A stretch of 64,000 nucleotides of DNA from Pseudomonas sp. PDM18 (GCF_014852585.1 NZ_JACVBX010000007.1:186001-250000); one strand, 5' to 3'. Shown: positions 15,481 through 25,330, counted from the first letter of the stretch. A program made the numbers and translations. The notes: generated by a model from the letters alone, not told the origin.

Positions 15481-17409
15481 CTACAGCAACAGACTCCGAA
15501 TATCCCCCAGCACTTCGCCCAGCCGGCGGGTGAACCTGGCCGCCGCCGCGCCGTTGATCACCCGGTGGTCATAGGATAGCGACAACGGCAGCAGCAGCCT
15601 GGGCTGGAAGGCCTTGCCGTCCCAAACGGGCTGGATCGCTGCCTTGCTTACGCCGAGGATCGCCACTTCCGGCGCGTTGACGATGGGCGTGAACCCGGTA
15701 CCGCCGATGTGTCCGAGGCTGGAGATGGTGAAGCAGGCACCCTGCATCGCGTCGGCGGAGAGTTTCTTGGTCCGTGCCTTCTCCGCCAGTTCGGCCGCTT
15801 CGAGGGCGAGTTGCAGCAGCCCTTTCTGGTCGACGTCGCGGATAACCGGCACCAGCAGGCCGTCCGGAGTGTCCACGGCAAAACCGATATGCACGTACTT
15901 CTTGCGGATCAGCGCCTTGCCGCTGGGGGCGAGCGAGCTGTTGAAGTCGGGCAGCTCGCGCAGCAGATGGGCGCAGGCCTTGAGAAGGATCGGCAGGATG
16001 GTCAGCTTGGTCCCGGCTTTTTCCGCCGCGGCCTTCTGCGCGATGCGGAATGCCTCCGCCTCGGTGATGTCGGCGGACTCGAACTGCGTTACGTGGGGCA
16101 CGTTCAGCCAGCTGCGGTGCAGATTGGTGGCGCCGACCTGCATCAGCCGGGTCATGGCCACTTCCTCGGTTTCGCCGAACTTGCTGAAGTCGATCTCCGG
16201 GATCGGCGGGATGCCCGCGCCGCCGGATGCTCCTGCCGCCGCGCTGGACTTGCTACGTTGCAGTTGCTCCTTCACGAAGGCCTGCACGTCTTCCTTGAGG
16301 ATGCGTCCCTTCGGCCCGCTGCCGGTGACTTGCACCAGGTCGACACCGAACTCTCGGGCGAGCATGCGCACGGCGGGGCCCGCGTGCACCTTGGTGCCGT
16401 CGCGGCTGGGCGCGCCCACTGGGGCGACGTCCGGCGCCTTGGGTGATTCGGCTTTCGCCGCTGGCGCAGTGGCCGGCTTTTCCGCGGCGGCTGCAGGAGC
16501 CGGAGCTGTGCCCGCCACTTCCAGGTCGAGTATCTCGTCGCCTTCCTTGAGCGTGTCGCCGATCTTCACCTTGATGGCCTTCACCACGCCGGCCCTGGGC
16601 GCGGGAATCTCCATGCTGGCCTTGTCGGACTCCAGCGTCAGCAGGCTCTGGTCGGCCTCGATGCGGTCGCCGACCTTGACCATCAGTTCGATGACGTTGC
16701 CCTGGCCGTTGCCGATATCCGGCACGCGGATGGTCTCCACGCCGCCACTGGCAACCGGCGAGGGTGCCGGCTTCTCTTCCTTCGCAGGAGCCGGGGCAGA
16801 GGCGGGCACCGCCGCGGCCGGCGTGTTGGCCGTCGCCGCGCCGCCCTCGGTTTCCAGTTCGAGGATGTCGTCGCCTTCCTTGAGGGTGTCGCCGATCTTC
16901 ACCTTGATCGCCTTCACTACCCCGGCCTTCGGCGCGGGGATCTCCATGCTGGCCTTGTCGGATTCCAGCGTCAGGAGGCTCTGGTCGGCCTCGATGCGGT
17001 CGCCGACCTTGACCATCAGTTCGATGATCTCGCCCTGGCCATTGCCGATGTCCGGCACCTTGATGGTTTCCACGCCGCCAACGGAAGACGCAGGTTGAGG
17101 CGCCGGCCCGGCGGCGGGTTGGGGTTCCTCGGCGGCAGGTTGGGCCGGTTCCTCGGCCTTGGCTTCGGCGGCGCCGCCTTCGGCCTCGAGTTCGAGGATT
17201 TCATCGCCCTCCTTGAGGGTATCGCCGATCTTCACCTTGATCGCCTTCACCACGCCCGCTTTCGGCGCGGGGATCTCCATGCTGGCCTTGTCGGACTCCA
17301 GCGTCAGCAGGCTCTGGTCGGCTTCGATGCGGTCGCCGACCTTGACCAGGAGTTCGATGACTTCGCCCTGGCCGTTGCCGATGTCGGGTACGCGAATGGT
17401 CTCGCTCAT
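15481..17409 (-). CDS. aceF: Pyruvate dehydrogenase E2, dihydrolipoamide acetyltransferase
   Basis: A 642-residue E2 core of the pyruvate dehydrogenase complex. It has three lipoyl domains, each with ESDKAS; the lipoyl lysines are Lys41, Lys152 and Lys263, exactly 111 residues apart, joined by Ala/Pro linkers. A peripheral subunit-binding domain follows (AVRMLAREFGVDLVQVTGSG), then the catalytic domain ending with YDHRVINGAAAARF (His615 of the DHRxxxG motif). The start at 17409 (MSETIRVPDIGNG) fits the family. It lies 11 nt after aceE. The three lipoyl domains are almost identical. Confidence 0.95.
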   Translation of the reverse strand: MSETIRVPDIGNGQGEVIELLVKVGDRIEADQSLLTLESDKASMEIPAPKAGVVKAIKVKIGDTLKEGDEILELEAEGGAAEAKAEEPAQPAAEEPQPAAGPAPQPASSVGGVETIKVPDIGNGQGEIIELMVKVGDRIEADQSLLTLESDKASMEIPAPKAGVVKAIKVKIGDTLKEGDDILELETEGGAATANTPAAAVPASAPAPAKEEKPAPSPVASGGVETIRVPDIGNGQGNVIELMVKVGDRIEADQSLLTLESDKASMEIPAPRAGVVKAIKVKIGDTLKEGDEILDLEVAGTAPAPAAAAEKPATAPAAKAESPKAPDVAPVGAPSRDGTKVHAGPAVRMLAREFGVDLVQVTGSGPKGRILKEDVQAFVKEQLQRSKSSAAAGASGGAGIPPIPEIDFSKFGETEEVAMTRLMQVGATNLHRSWLNVPHVTQFESADITEAEAFRIAQKAAAEKAGTKLTILPILLKACAHLLRELPDFNSSLAPSGKALIRKKYVHIGFAVDTPDGLLVPVIRDVDQKGLLQLALEAAELAEKARTKKLSADAMQGACFTISSLGHIGGTGFTPIVNAPEVAILGVSKAAIQPVWDGKAFQPRLLLPLSLSYDHRVINGAAAARFTRRLGEVLGDIRSLLL

Positions 17410-17420
17410 CGTGCCTCTCC

Positions 17421-20069
17421 TCAGCAGTCCAGCGGGTTGGTTTTTTCCGGGTCGAGGCCGAACTTCGCGATGGCCTCGGCTACCACTTTCGGCTCGATGT
17501 CGCCGCGATCGGCCAGGGCCTCCAGCGCGGCGAGCACCACCCAGTGGCGATCCACCTCGAAGAAGTGGCGCAGCTTGGCGCGGGTGTCGCTGCGGCCGAA
17601 ACCGTCGGTGCCGAGCACCTTGTATTCCTTGGTCGGCACCCACTGGCGAATCTGGTCGGCGTAGACCTTCATGTAGTCGGTGGACGCCACCACTGGCCCG
17701 CGCCGCCCGCCCAGGCATTGCTCGACATAGCTGGGCCGTGGCTTCTGTCCTGGATGCAGGCGGTTCCAGCGCTCCACCGCGAGTCCGTCGCGACGTAGTT
17801 CGTTGAAGCTGGGCACCGACCAGACGTCCGCACCGATACCGAAGTCGTCACGGAGGATTTTCGCCGCCGCTTCCACCTCGCGCAGGATGGTGCCCGAGCC
17901 GAGCAACTGCACATGGTGCGCGGCGGCACGCTTGTCCTCGTCGAGGAGGTACATGCCCTTGATGATGCCTTCCTCGGCGCCCTTGGGCAGCGATGGGTGA
18001 GGGTAGTTCTCGTTCATCACGGTGATGTAGTAGAAGACCTCCTGCTGCTCTTCCATCATCTGCCGCACGCCTTCATGGATGATCACCGCCAGTTCGTAGG
18101 AGTAGGTCGGGTCGTAGGTGCGGCAGTTGGGGATGACTGAGGCCAGCACATGGCTGTGGCCGTCCTCGTGCTGCAGACCCTCGCCATTGAGCGTGGTGCG
18201 CCCGGCGGTGCCGCCCAGCAGGAAGCCGCGCGTCAGGCTGTCGCCGGCCGCCCAGGCCAGGTCGCCGATGCGCTGGAAGCCGAACATTGAATAGAAGATA
18301 TAGAACGGCAGCATCGGCTGGCGGTAGTTGCTGTAGGCCGTGCCGGCGGCGATGAAGGACGACATGGCACCGGCCTCGGTAATGCCTTCCTCCAGAATCT
18401 GGCCCTTCTTGTCCTCGCGATAGAACATCAACTGTTCCTTGTCGACCGGCTCGTACAGCTGGCCCACCGAGGAGTAGATGCCGAGCTGGCGGAACATGCC
18501 TTCCATACCGAAGGTGCGTGCCTCGTCGGGAATGATCGGCACGATGCGCTGGCCCAGCTCCTTGTCCTTCACCAGCTGCGAGATGATCCGCACGAAGGCC
18601 ATGGTGGTGGAAATCTCGCGGTCGCCGGAGCCATCCAGCAGTGCCCTGAGTGTTTCCAACGGCGGCGCCGGGATGCGCTGGCTGTTGCCGTGGCGATGGG
18701 GCATGAAGCCGCCCAGGGCGGCGCGGCGCTCCTTCAGGTAGCGCGCTTCGGCGCTGCCCTCGTCGGGGCGGTAGAAGGGCAGCTTGGCTAGGTCCGCGTC
18801 CTTGATCGGGATGTCGAAGCGGTCGCGGAAGGCGCGCAGGCTGTCCACGTCGATCTCGTGGATGTTGTGGGCGATGTTCTTCGCCTCGCCGGTGCCGGTG
18901 CCGTAGCCCTTGATGGTCTTGGCTAGCACTACGCTGGGCTGGCCCTTATGGTTCACCGCCGCGTGGTAGGCGGCGTAGACCTTGTAGGGATCGTGGCCGC
19001 CGCGGTTGAGCTTCCAGATTTCCTCGTCGGAGAGGTCCTTGACCATCTCCAGCAGCTCCGGCCGCGCGCCGAAGAAGTGCTCGCGGACGAAGGCACCGTC
19101 CTTGGCCTTGTAGTTCTGGTAGTCGCCGTCCACCGCCTCGTCCATGCGCGCCTGCAGCAGTCCGGCGGTGTCCTTGGCGAACAGCGGGTCCCAGAAACGC
19201 CCCCAGATGACCTTGATCACGTTCCAGTTAGCGCCGCGGAACACGCCTTCCAGCTCCTGGATGATCTTGCCGTTGCCGCGCACCGGGCCGTCCAGGCGCT
19301 GCAGGTTGCAGTTCACCACGAAGATCAGGTTGTCGAGCTTCTCGCGCCCGGCCAGGGAAATCGCGCCGAGGGATTCCGGCTCGTCGGTCTCGCCGTCACC
19401 CAGGAAGCACCAGACCTTCTGCTTGCCGGCGGGAATGAAACCACGGCTCTCCAGGTACTTCATGAAGCGCGCCTGGTAGATCGCCTGGATCGGCCCCAGG
19501 CCCATGGACACGGTGGGGAACTGCCAGAACTTCGGCATCAGGCGCGGGTGCGGATAAGAGGAAATGCCCTTGCCGTCGACCTCCTGGCGGAAGTTCTCCA
19601 GTTGCTCGTCGGTGAGCAGGCCTTCGATGTAGGCGCGGGCATAGAAGCCCGGCGAGGCGTGGCCCTGGAAGTAGATCAGGTCGCCGGCGTGTTCCTCGGT
19701 GGGACCGTTGAAGAAGTAGTTGAAGCCGATGTCGTAGAGGGTCGCCGAGGATGCGAAGGTGGAGATGTGCCCGCCCAGCGACGGGTCCTTGTGGTTGGCG
19801 CGCATCACCATGGCCAGTGCGTTCCAGCGCACCAGCGAACGGATGCGCCGCTCCATGAACAGGTCGCCCGGCATGCGGGCCTCATGGCCCACGGGGATGG
19901 TGTTGCGGTAGGGCGTGTTGATGGCGTAGGGCAGTTGCGTGCCGGTTCGGCTGGCCAGCTCGCCTAGGCGAGTCATCAGGTAGTGGGCGCGCTCTTCGCC
20001 TTCTTTTTCCAGTACGGATTCCAGCGCGTCCAGCCATTCCTGGGTTTCGACGGGGTCGATATCGTGCAT
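17421..20069 (-). CDS. aceE: Pyruvate dehydrogenase E1, homodimeric type
   Basis: An 882-residue thiamine-diphosphate enzyme that decarboxylates pyruvate and acetylates the lipoyl groups of AceF. The cofactor motif is GDGETDEPE...NLIFVVNCN, and the N-terminal block GGHISTFASSATLYDIGFNYFF is typical of AceE. Length is as in other gammaproteobacterial AceE. It is the first gene of an aceE-aceF pair. No lpd for the E3 component is next to it and no PdhR-type regulator is adjacent. Confidence 0.95.
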   Translation of the reverse strand: MHDIDPVETQEWLDALESVLEKEGEERAHYLMTRLGELASRTGTQLPYAINTPYRNTIPVGHEARMPGDLFMERRIRSLVRWNALAMVMRANHKDPSLGGHISTFASSATLYDIGFNYFFNGPTEEHAGDLIYFQGHASPGFYARAYIEGLLTDEQLENFRQEVDGKGISSYPHPRLMPKFWQFPTVSMGLGPIQAIYQARFMKYLESRGFIPAGKQKVWCFLGDGETDEPESLGAISLAGREKLDNLIFVVNCNLQRLDGPVRGNGKIIQELEGVFRGANWNVIKVIWGRFWDPLFAKDTAGLLQARMDEAVDGDYQNYKAKDGAFVREHFFGARPELLEMVKDLSDEEIWKLNRGGHDPYKVYAAYHAAVNHKGQPSVVLAKTIKGYGTGTGEAKNIAHNIHEIDVDSLRAFRDRFDIPIKDADLAKLPFYRPDEGSAEARYLKERRAALGGFMPHRHGNSQRIPAPPLETLRALLDGSGDREISTTMAFVRIISQLVKDKELGQRIVPIIPDEARTFGMEGMFRQLGIYSSVGQLYEPVDKEQLMFYREDKKGQILEEGITEAGAMSSFIAAGTAYSNYRQPMLPFYIFYSMFGFQRIGDLAWAAGDSLTRGFLLGGTAGRTTLNGEGLQHEDGHSHVLASVIPNCRTYDPTYSYELAVIIHEGVRQMMEEQQEVFYYITVMNENYPHPSLPKGAEEGIIKGMYLLDEDKRAAAHHVQLLGSGTILREVEAAAKILRDDFGIGADVWSVPSFNELRRDGLAVERWNRLHPGQKPRPSYVEQCLGGRRGPVVASTDYMKVYADQIRQWVPTKEYKVLGTDGFGRSDTRAKLRHFFEVDRHWVVLAALEALADRGDIEPKVVAEAIAKFGLDPEKTNPLDC

Positions 20070-20292
20070 GGTCAGGGGTCCTGGTTACGGGGTCGGCTCT
20101 ACGCAATGCCGGCTCCGGGCCAGGTGATCCATCGGGTTGGCGCAGTGGGTGGCAACCCTCGTGAGGCCGCCGCGCTGCCGCCGGCACGCGCGTGTGGCTA
20201 TAGAGCTTAGACAGCTCTGGCGCCAGTGCTCGCCCGGTTGGTCGAGTCAGGACGTCGCAGGGGGCTCTTTATCAGAGCTTGGCACGCACTAA

Positions 20293-21273
20293 TCAGAGCC
20301 TGCTGCTTGCCGCATCTCGCCGCAGGTCGTCGCCACGACCCCACTGCGCGGTAACCAGCCGGTCGCGTCCGGCCTGCTTGGCCCGGTAGAGCAGGCGATC
20401 CACCGCCGCGACGAAGTCCAGCGGACGGTCACTGGAAGAGGGCACGGCGGTGCCGACGCCCAGGCTGATGGTGAGCATATCGGAGACAGCGGACTTCTCA
20501 TGGGCTATGCGCTGCTCACGCAGCACACTGCGACAACGCTCGGCGATCTGCCGCGCGGCCTCGCTGTCGGTCTCCGGCAGCACCAGCACGAATTCCTCGC
20601 CACCGAAGCGCGCGATGAAGTCCCTGGGTCGATGCAGCGCGCCGGCCAGCGCCTTGCCGACGCTGCGCAGGCAGTCGTCGCCCTGGATGTGCCCGTAGTG
20701 GTCGTTGAACTGCTTGAAGTAATCGATATCCAGCAGCACCAGGGAAAGCGGCTGGCCGCTGCGCTGGGCACTGCCCCATTCGGTGTCCAGCACCGAGTCG
20801 AACATGCGCCGGTTGGCCACGCCGGTCAGGCCGTCCTTGTACGAATACTCCTCCAGCTGGCGCTGCAGCATGATCAGCTGCTCTTCGGCGCGCTTGCGCT
20901 CGCTGATGTCGAACATGAAGCCGACCAGCGAATCCACCTCGCCGTTGTCGTCGCGCACCACGTGCACCACATCGCGGATCCACACGTAGTCACCGGAGGA
21001 GGTGAGGGCGCGGTAGTCCGCCTCGTGGTCGGTGCCCTCGCGGGACTGCGACACGCAGAAGTTCACCACGCGCTCGCGATCCTCCGGGTGCATGCGCTCA
21101 GCCCAGTCGTTGGCGCTGACCCAACTGGCCTGGCTCCAGCCAAGGAGATCTTCGATCTGCGGGCCGATGTAGGCGAACGTCATGGATCGCCAGTCGATTT
21201 TCCACGGGATGGCGCGGGTGGATTCTAGGAGGGTCTGGTAGACGGGATTTTCCGGGGAGGCGTCGTACGGCAT
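20293..21273 (-). CDS. PAS-GGDEF diguanylate cyclase
   Basis: A 326-residue soluble signalling enzyme. Residues about 15-130 are a PAS/PAC sensor (FAYIGPQIEDLLGW; SLVGFMFDISERKRAEEQL), followed by a GGDEF domain with the active-site motif RFGGEEFVLVLPETD. An RxxD inhibitory site (RPRD) stands five residues before GGEEF, so product feedback should be intact. There is no membrane segment or other output domain, so it is a cytoplasmic c-di-GMP synthase answering an unknown ligand. It appears monocistronic. Confidence 0.88.
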   Translation of the reverse strand: MPYDASPENPVYQTLLESTRAIPWKIDWRSMTFAYIGPQIEDLLGWSQASWVSANDWAERMHPEDRERVVNFCVSQSREGTDHEADYRALTSSGDYVWIRDVVHVVRDDNGEVDSLVGFMFDISERKRAEEQLIMLQRQLEEYSYKDGLTGVANRRMFDSVLDTEWGSAQRSGQPLSLVLLDIDYFKQFNDHYGHIQGDDCLRSVGKALAGALHRPRDFIARFGGEEFVLVLPETDSEAARQIAERCRSVLREQRIAHEKSAVSDMLTISLGVGTAVPSSSDRPLDFVAAVDRLLYRAKQAGRDRLVTAQWGRGDDLRRDAASSRL

Positions 21274-21565
21274 GGCGGCGGCTCTCTGCTGGCACTGTGC
21301 CTTGTTCTATCACATTGCGATGACCGAAAACCGTTGAATCTCGCCAGCTGTAGCCCGGAAAGCGGCGAGACGACAGGCGGTCGTTTTTCACAGAGACGGA
21401 TTCTTCAGCAATTCATAACGGGTTCTTCACGAATCCGGGGATAGGGTTTGATCGCCCGCCATCTGACAACCCCGCAGTGCGATGGTCATCCCAGGGAAGG
21501 GTCGGGCCTCCCTCCTTTTTTCGGGGGAAACGGATGCGGATCCATTCCCTGTAGCGGCCCAAACC

Positions 21566-22210
21566 ATGCCCATCCCGAAATTCATCAGATCACTGTCCCG
21601 CGGCTGGTTGGCCTTGCTCGCGATTCTTCCGGTGATTGCCCTGCTCAGCGGTTTTCTGCCGCTGGATTTCTCGCGGCCGACGCCGCTGGTGGGCGATGCC
21701 CAGCGCCAGGCCGAGTTGCGCGAGCATTGGCAGAACGGCGACCTGATCGTTCTGGTGCGCCATGCCGAACGCTGCGACCGCTCAAGCGCGCCGTGCCTGG
21801 CCGACGCCAGCGGCATCACCGTGCGTGGCGGGCAGAGCGCTCATGAGATCGGTCAGGACTTCGCCGCCCTCGGCCTGGCCAACGCCGACATCCTCAGCAG
21901 CGACCAGCTGCGCGCCGTGCAGACCGCCTCGTCGATGTTCGGCCGCATGCCGCAGGAGCAGTCCTGGCTGTACAAGTGTGAAGGCTCGATGCTAGAACAG
22001 GCGCTCCAGCACAAGGTCGCGCACCGCAACCTGATCCTGGTGACTCACAGTGAGTGCATCGAGGACTTGGAGCACTCAGTGAGCGTTAATGACCCGGCCA
22101 CGCCGGATTACGCCTCGACGCTCTTCGTGCTCAGTGAGAAGGACCAGACGCCGCGCCTGCTGGGCTATCTGGAGGCCGATCAGTGGCCGCTGAACGTCAG
22201 CGGGCGCTGA
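21566..22210 (+). CDS. Membrane-anchored histidine phosphatase family protein
   Basis: A 214-residue protein of the phosphoglycerate-mutase-like histidine phosphatase family. One N-terminal hydrophobic helix (about residues 10-28) would anchor or export it; then the catalytic RHA motif (LVRHAERCD), a DQLRAVQTASS segment and a second histidine (LVTHSECIEDL). The start at 21566 gives a compact anchor; an earlier in-frame start at 21482 would put 28 residues before it, and neither has a strong ribosome-binding site. Extra cysteines (ERCDRSSAPC) suggest a periplasmic disulfide. The substrate is unknown. The 3' end overlaps the convergent gene by 14 bp. Confidence 0.78.
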   Translation: MPIPKFIRSLSRGWLALLAILPVIALLSGFLPLDFSRPTPLVGDAQRQAELREHWQNGDLIVLVRHAERCDRSSAPCLADASGITVRGGQSAHEIGQDFAALGLANADILSSDQLRAVQTASSMFGRMPQEQSWLYKCEGSMLEQALQHKVAHRNLILVTHSECIEDLEHSVSVNDPATPDYASTLFVLSEKDQTPRLLGYLEADQWPLNVSGR

Positions 22211-22769
22211 CCTGGCTGGGCGTGGCGCCCAGTCGGTAACGCTGCAATTCCTCTGATGTCAGCACACGCATGCGCTGCGGATCGATGGCCTGCATGGTAT
22301 CGGCCAGTTCCAGCGGAATATCCATGTCGCGGAAATACGTACGGGCGTTGTAGCTGCCTGCCGCCTGCGACGAATCGCCAGCGGGGTAGTAAGGGCGATG
22401 CAGGCCCACATAGCCGCGCACCGTGCGGTGCTTGCCGGCGGCCAGCAGGTAGACGCAGGAGCCCTGACAGACGCTGTTGGTCGGCACCAGGGTCTCGAAG
22501 CCGGACTCGCGCAGCAGGCGGCCCATCTTGATCGATTCGGCGGCGCTGCCCCCGATGCTGTCCAGCAGCGCCACCTTGCGGGCGAACTTGCCCGGGTTGG
22601 CCATCAGCCCCTTGAACAGGCGCTCGTAGTCGCCCGGAGCGATTTCCTCGCTGATCCGTACTGCCAGTACTTCGCCCACCTTGGAATGCTGCACGGGCTT
22701 CACCTCGACCTGGGCGAAGGCAAGGCCGGAGGACAGCGCAAGGGTGCAAAGCAGGGCAGCGCGAAGCAT
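22197..22769 (-). CDS. Secreted ClpP/crotonase-fold-like protein (COG3904 type)
   Basis: A 190-residue protein with a clear signal peptide (about 1-19, ALLCTLALSSGLAFA). The body follows the pattern of COG3904-type periplasmic proteins related to ClpP: KVALLDSIGGSAAESIKMGRLL, then VCQGSCVYLLAAGKHR, where a Ser or Cys could be the nucleophile-like residue. Such proteins have no settled function. It is convergent with the phosphatase gene, and the overlap is in the last codons. Confidence 0.7.
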   Translation of the reverse strand: MLRAALLCTLALSSGLAFAQVEVKPVQHSKVGEVLAVRISEEIAPGDYERLFKGLMANPGKFARKVALLDSIGGSAAESIKMGRLLRESGFETLVPTNSVCQGSCVYLLAAGKHRTVRGYVGLHRPYYPAGDSSQAAGSYNARTYFRDMDIPLELADTMQAIDPQRMRVLTSEELQRYRLGATPSQVSAR

Positions 22770-22842
22770 GGGGGTAAATCCTGTACGGGCGTCTTATAGG
22801 AAAGCGCTGACGATACCCTGATACGCGGCGTCCGTCAGCCTG

Positions 22843-23217
22843 TCAGCTGGCCTTCAGGCAGGTGCGCAGCAGGCGTCGCGCCGACTTGTTGACCCGGCGG
22901 CGCTCCAGTTCTTCGGGAGCGAACCAGCGGCAGTCGGCGATCTCGTTCAGGGGCGTGGGCTGCTGCGCCGGGTTGACCGGCGTCTCGAACACGTAGTGCA
23001 ACGTCTGGTACAGCTCCAGCGGCGCGACATAGTTCATCTGCTCGATGGCCAGCCCGGTTTCCTCTATCAGTTCGCGGATTGCGGCTTGGCCGGGGCGTTC
23101 GTCGGCCTCGATGCGGCCGCCGGGCAGGTTCCATTTCGACTTGGATTTGCGGACGAAGAGAATCTTGTCGTCGAGGCGGCAGATGACCGTTGCACGCTCT
23201 TTCAGATTCTTAGCCAT
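22843..23217 (-). CDS. Nudix hydrolase
   Basis: A 124-residue Nudix enzyme that would cleave a nucleoside diphosphate linked to another moiety. The Nudix box is complete (GRIEADERPGQAAIRELIEE, followed by TGL). The start at 23217 is preceded by GAGGAG; a longer frame to 23244 lacks support. The last 20 residues are basic (RRRVNKSARRLL). It appears to be a single gene. The substrate cannot be predicted. Confidence 0.85.
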   Translation of the reverse strand: MAKNLKERATVICRLDDKILFVRKSKSKWNLPGGRIEADERPGQAAIRELIEETGLAIEQMNYVAPLELYQTLHYVFETPVNPAQQPTPLNEIADCRWFAPEELERRRVNKSARRLLRTCLKAS

Positions 23218-23457
23218 ACCGGCTGCTCCTCGACAATCTTCCAACAGTATTCAAGGTAGACATTAATCAGATATTTCCAACCAGATGAACTGGTTACGGC
23301 GTTTATTTCGACAAATGGTAAGGATTGGTCGCTGAAAAGGTATGTCAGGCCTTTCTTAAGAAAGGTCCGTCCTATTCCCGACTTGTATTTCCTGCAGAGT
23401 CGACCTGTGCCTTGGGCCGAAAGTGCGAATTTTCTGTCAGGCCTAAAGGACTTCCGC
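23218..23457. other. AT-richer 240-bp gap
   Basis: Base composition is clearly less GC-rich than the neighbours (for example 23240-23340). It presumably contains the Nudix promoter and the 3' end of the LysR transcript. I see no gene I can support, although a minus-strand frame is open through most of it. Confidence 0.45.
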
Positions 23458-24363
23458 TTAGGACATATCGCTCTTCTCGAACTCCTCACCCAGAAAATCC
23501 AGCAAGGTTCGTACCGACGGCAGCAGCCCGCGCCGTGAAGGGAACACCGCGTGGACCACCCCGGTGCGCGGCGCCCAGTCCGGCAGTAGATTCACCAGCT
23601 TGCCGTCATTCAGGTCCTCACATACCACCACGGCGGGCATGTGCACCGCGCCGGCGCCGGCCAGCGCGGCTTGGCGCAGCGCGACCAGATCGTCGGTGAC
23701 CATTCGCGGCTGGTAGCGCACCTGCGCGCTGGCGCCCTTGGGGCCGTCCAGCTGCCAGCTGTACTCGCGCTGCACCACGCCCCAGTGCAGCGTCGGCAAT
23801 GCCGCCACATCGGCGGGCGTCGGCCTGTCCGGCAAGCGCTCGCGCAAAGCCGGGGCGCCCACCACACGCTGGCGGCTTTCGCCCAGCACCTTCATCACCA
23901 GATCACTGCTTTCCAGCGGCGGGAAACGCACTCGCAGGGCGATGTCGATGCCTTCCTGGATCAGGTCCACCTGGCGGTTGGTGCTCTGTACATGCAGCTC
24001 CACCAGTGGGTACTGCACCATGAAGCGCGCCAACATAGGGCCCACCCAGAAATTCAGCAACGCCGTGGGGCAGCTCAGGTTCACTACTCCGCGCGGCTCG
24101 GAACGGTGCTGCTCGACGGCCTCGGTGGCCGCCGCCGCTTCCACCAGCATCGCCACGCAGTGCCGGTAGAACACCTGGCCGATCTCGGTCACCGAGAAGT
24201 GCCGCGTCGAACGCTGGATCAGCCGCACGCCCAGGCGCTCTTCCAGCGCGGCGATACGCCGGCTCAGCTTCGACTTGGGCTCGTCCAGGTCGCGGCCGGC
24301 GGGGGTGAAGCCGCCATGTTCCACCACCTGGGCGAAGTAATAGAGGTCGTTTAGATCGTCCAT
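23458..24363 (-). CDS. LysR-family regulator, pirin-linked
   Basis: A 301-residue LysR regulator of the AaeR/DsdC-like group, with HTH MDDLNDLYYFAQVVEHGGFT and SKLSRRIAALEERLGVRL and an effector domain from about residue 90. It is divergent from the pirin gene with a 100-bp gap that contains an inverted repeat, so it very likely controls pirin and itself. This LysR/pirin arrangement is common in Pseudomonas. The effector is unknown. Confidence 0.87.
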   Translation of the reverse strand: MDDLNDLYYFAQVVEHGGFTPAGRDLDEPKSKLSRRIAALEERLGVRLIQRSTRHFSVTEIGQVFYRHCVAMLVEAAAATEAVEQHRSEPRGVVNLSCPTALLNFWVGPMLARFMVQYPLVELHVQSTNRQVDLIQEGIDIALRVRFPPLESSDLVMKVLGESRQRVVGAPALRERLPDRPTPADVAALPTLHWGVVQREYSWQLDGPKGASAQVRYQPRMVTDDLVALRQAALAGAGAVHMPAVVVCEDLNDGKLVNLLPDWAPRTGVVHAVFPSRRGLLPSVRTLLDFLGEEFEKSDMS

Positions 24364-24366
24364 TCC

Positions 24367-24388
24367 AGTGTTCCTCTAGTAGAACACT
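24367..24388. promoter_or_regulatory. Inverted repeat in the LysR-pirin divergent promoter
   Basis: AGTGTTC (24367-24373) and GAACACT (24382-24388), 7-bp perfect arms around an 8-bp spacer, 4 nt in front of the LysR start. Size and place suit a LysR binding site that represses its own gene. Confidence 0.6.
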
Positions 24389-24463
24389 GATACTAATTTT
24401 TGCCGGCTACCGGCGCAATTGTTCCATCCGTATCGTGGCCTCCATGCACAACAGGAGGTACCC

Positions 24464-25330
24464 ATGAAACAGATTCTTGGCATCTACAGCGCCGCCCGGC
24501 CGCACTGGGTCGGTGACGGTTTTCCGGTTCGCACGCTGTTTTCCTACGACAGCCTGGGCGAGCACCTCAGCCCCTTCCTGCTGCTCGACCATGCCGGCCC
24601 CCACGCTTTCGGCCCCACCACGGTGCGCCGTGGCGTCGGCCAGCACCCGCACCGGGGCTTCGAGACCGTGACCCTGGTCTATGAGGGCGAACTGGAACAC
24701 CGCGACTCCAGCGGTGGTGGCGGCCGCATCGGCCCCGGCGACGTGCAGTGGATGACTGCCGGTGACGGCATCCTCCACGAGGAATACCACTCGCCGGATT
24801 TCGCCCGCAGCGGCGGCAACCTGCACATGGTCCAGCTCTGGGTGAACCTGCCGGCCCGCCACAAGCGCACCGCGCCGGCTTACCAGACGCTGCTGGCCGG
24901 CGATGTCCCGAGCATCGAACTGGCCGACGGCGCTGGCCGCCTGCGGGTGATCGCCGGTGACTACGCCGGCCATGCCGGTCCGGCGCACACCTTCAGCCCG
25001 CTGGATGTCTGGGACCTGCGCCTGCAGCCCGGCTGCCCGCTGGAGCTGGCCGTCAAGGCGGAGCGCAACACCGCCCTGGTGGTACTGCGCGGCAACGTCC
25101 GGCTGGGGAGCGGCGAAACCCTGCGCGAAGGCCAGCTGGCGCTGTTCGACCGGCGCGGCGACAGCCTGCAGCTGGAAGCCGAGAGCGATGCCCTGGTGCT
25201 GCTGCTCAGCGGCGAGCCGCTGAACGAGCCCATCGTCGGCTACGGCCCCTTCGTGATGAACAGCGAAAGCGAAATCCAGCAGGCCATTGCCGACGTCCAG
25301 AGCGGACGTTTCGGACAGATGACCCGCTGA
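24464..25330 (+). CDS. Pirin-like cupin protein
   Basis: A 288-residue bicupin of the pirin family. The metal ligands are in [21 protein letters not shown] and the following [16 protein letters not shown] (two His of HPHRG, a His and a Glu). Some pirins are quercetin dioxygenases and others redox-sensing regulators, so function is open. The ATG at 24464 follows AGGAGG. It is divergent from its LysR gene. Confidence 0.9.
   Translation: MKQILGIYSAARPHWVGDGFPVRTLFSYDSLGEHLSPFLLLDHAGPHAFGPTTVRRGVGQHPHRGFETVTLVYEGELEHRDSSGGGGRIGPGDVQWMTAGDGILHEEYHSPDFARSGGNLHMVQLWVNLPARHKRTAPAYQTLLAGDVPSIELADGAGRLRVIAGDYAGHAGPAHTFSPLDVWDLRLQPGCPLELAVKAERNTALVVLRGNVRLGSGETLREGQLALFDRRGDSLQLEAESDALVLLLSGEPLNEPIVGYGPFVMNSESEIQQAIADVQSGRFGQMTR

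Noticed and set aside
23202-23489. Minus-strand open frame across the AT-rich gap between the Nudix and LysR genes
   Set aside because: It overlaps both flanking genes' ends and has no family-like sequence or start signal.
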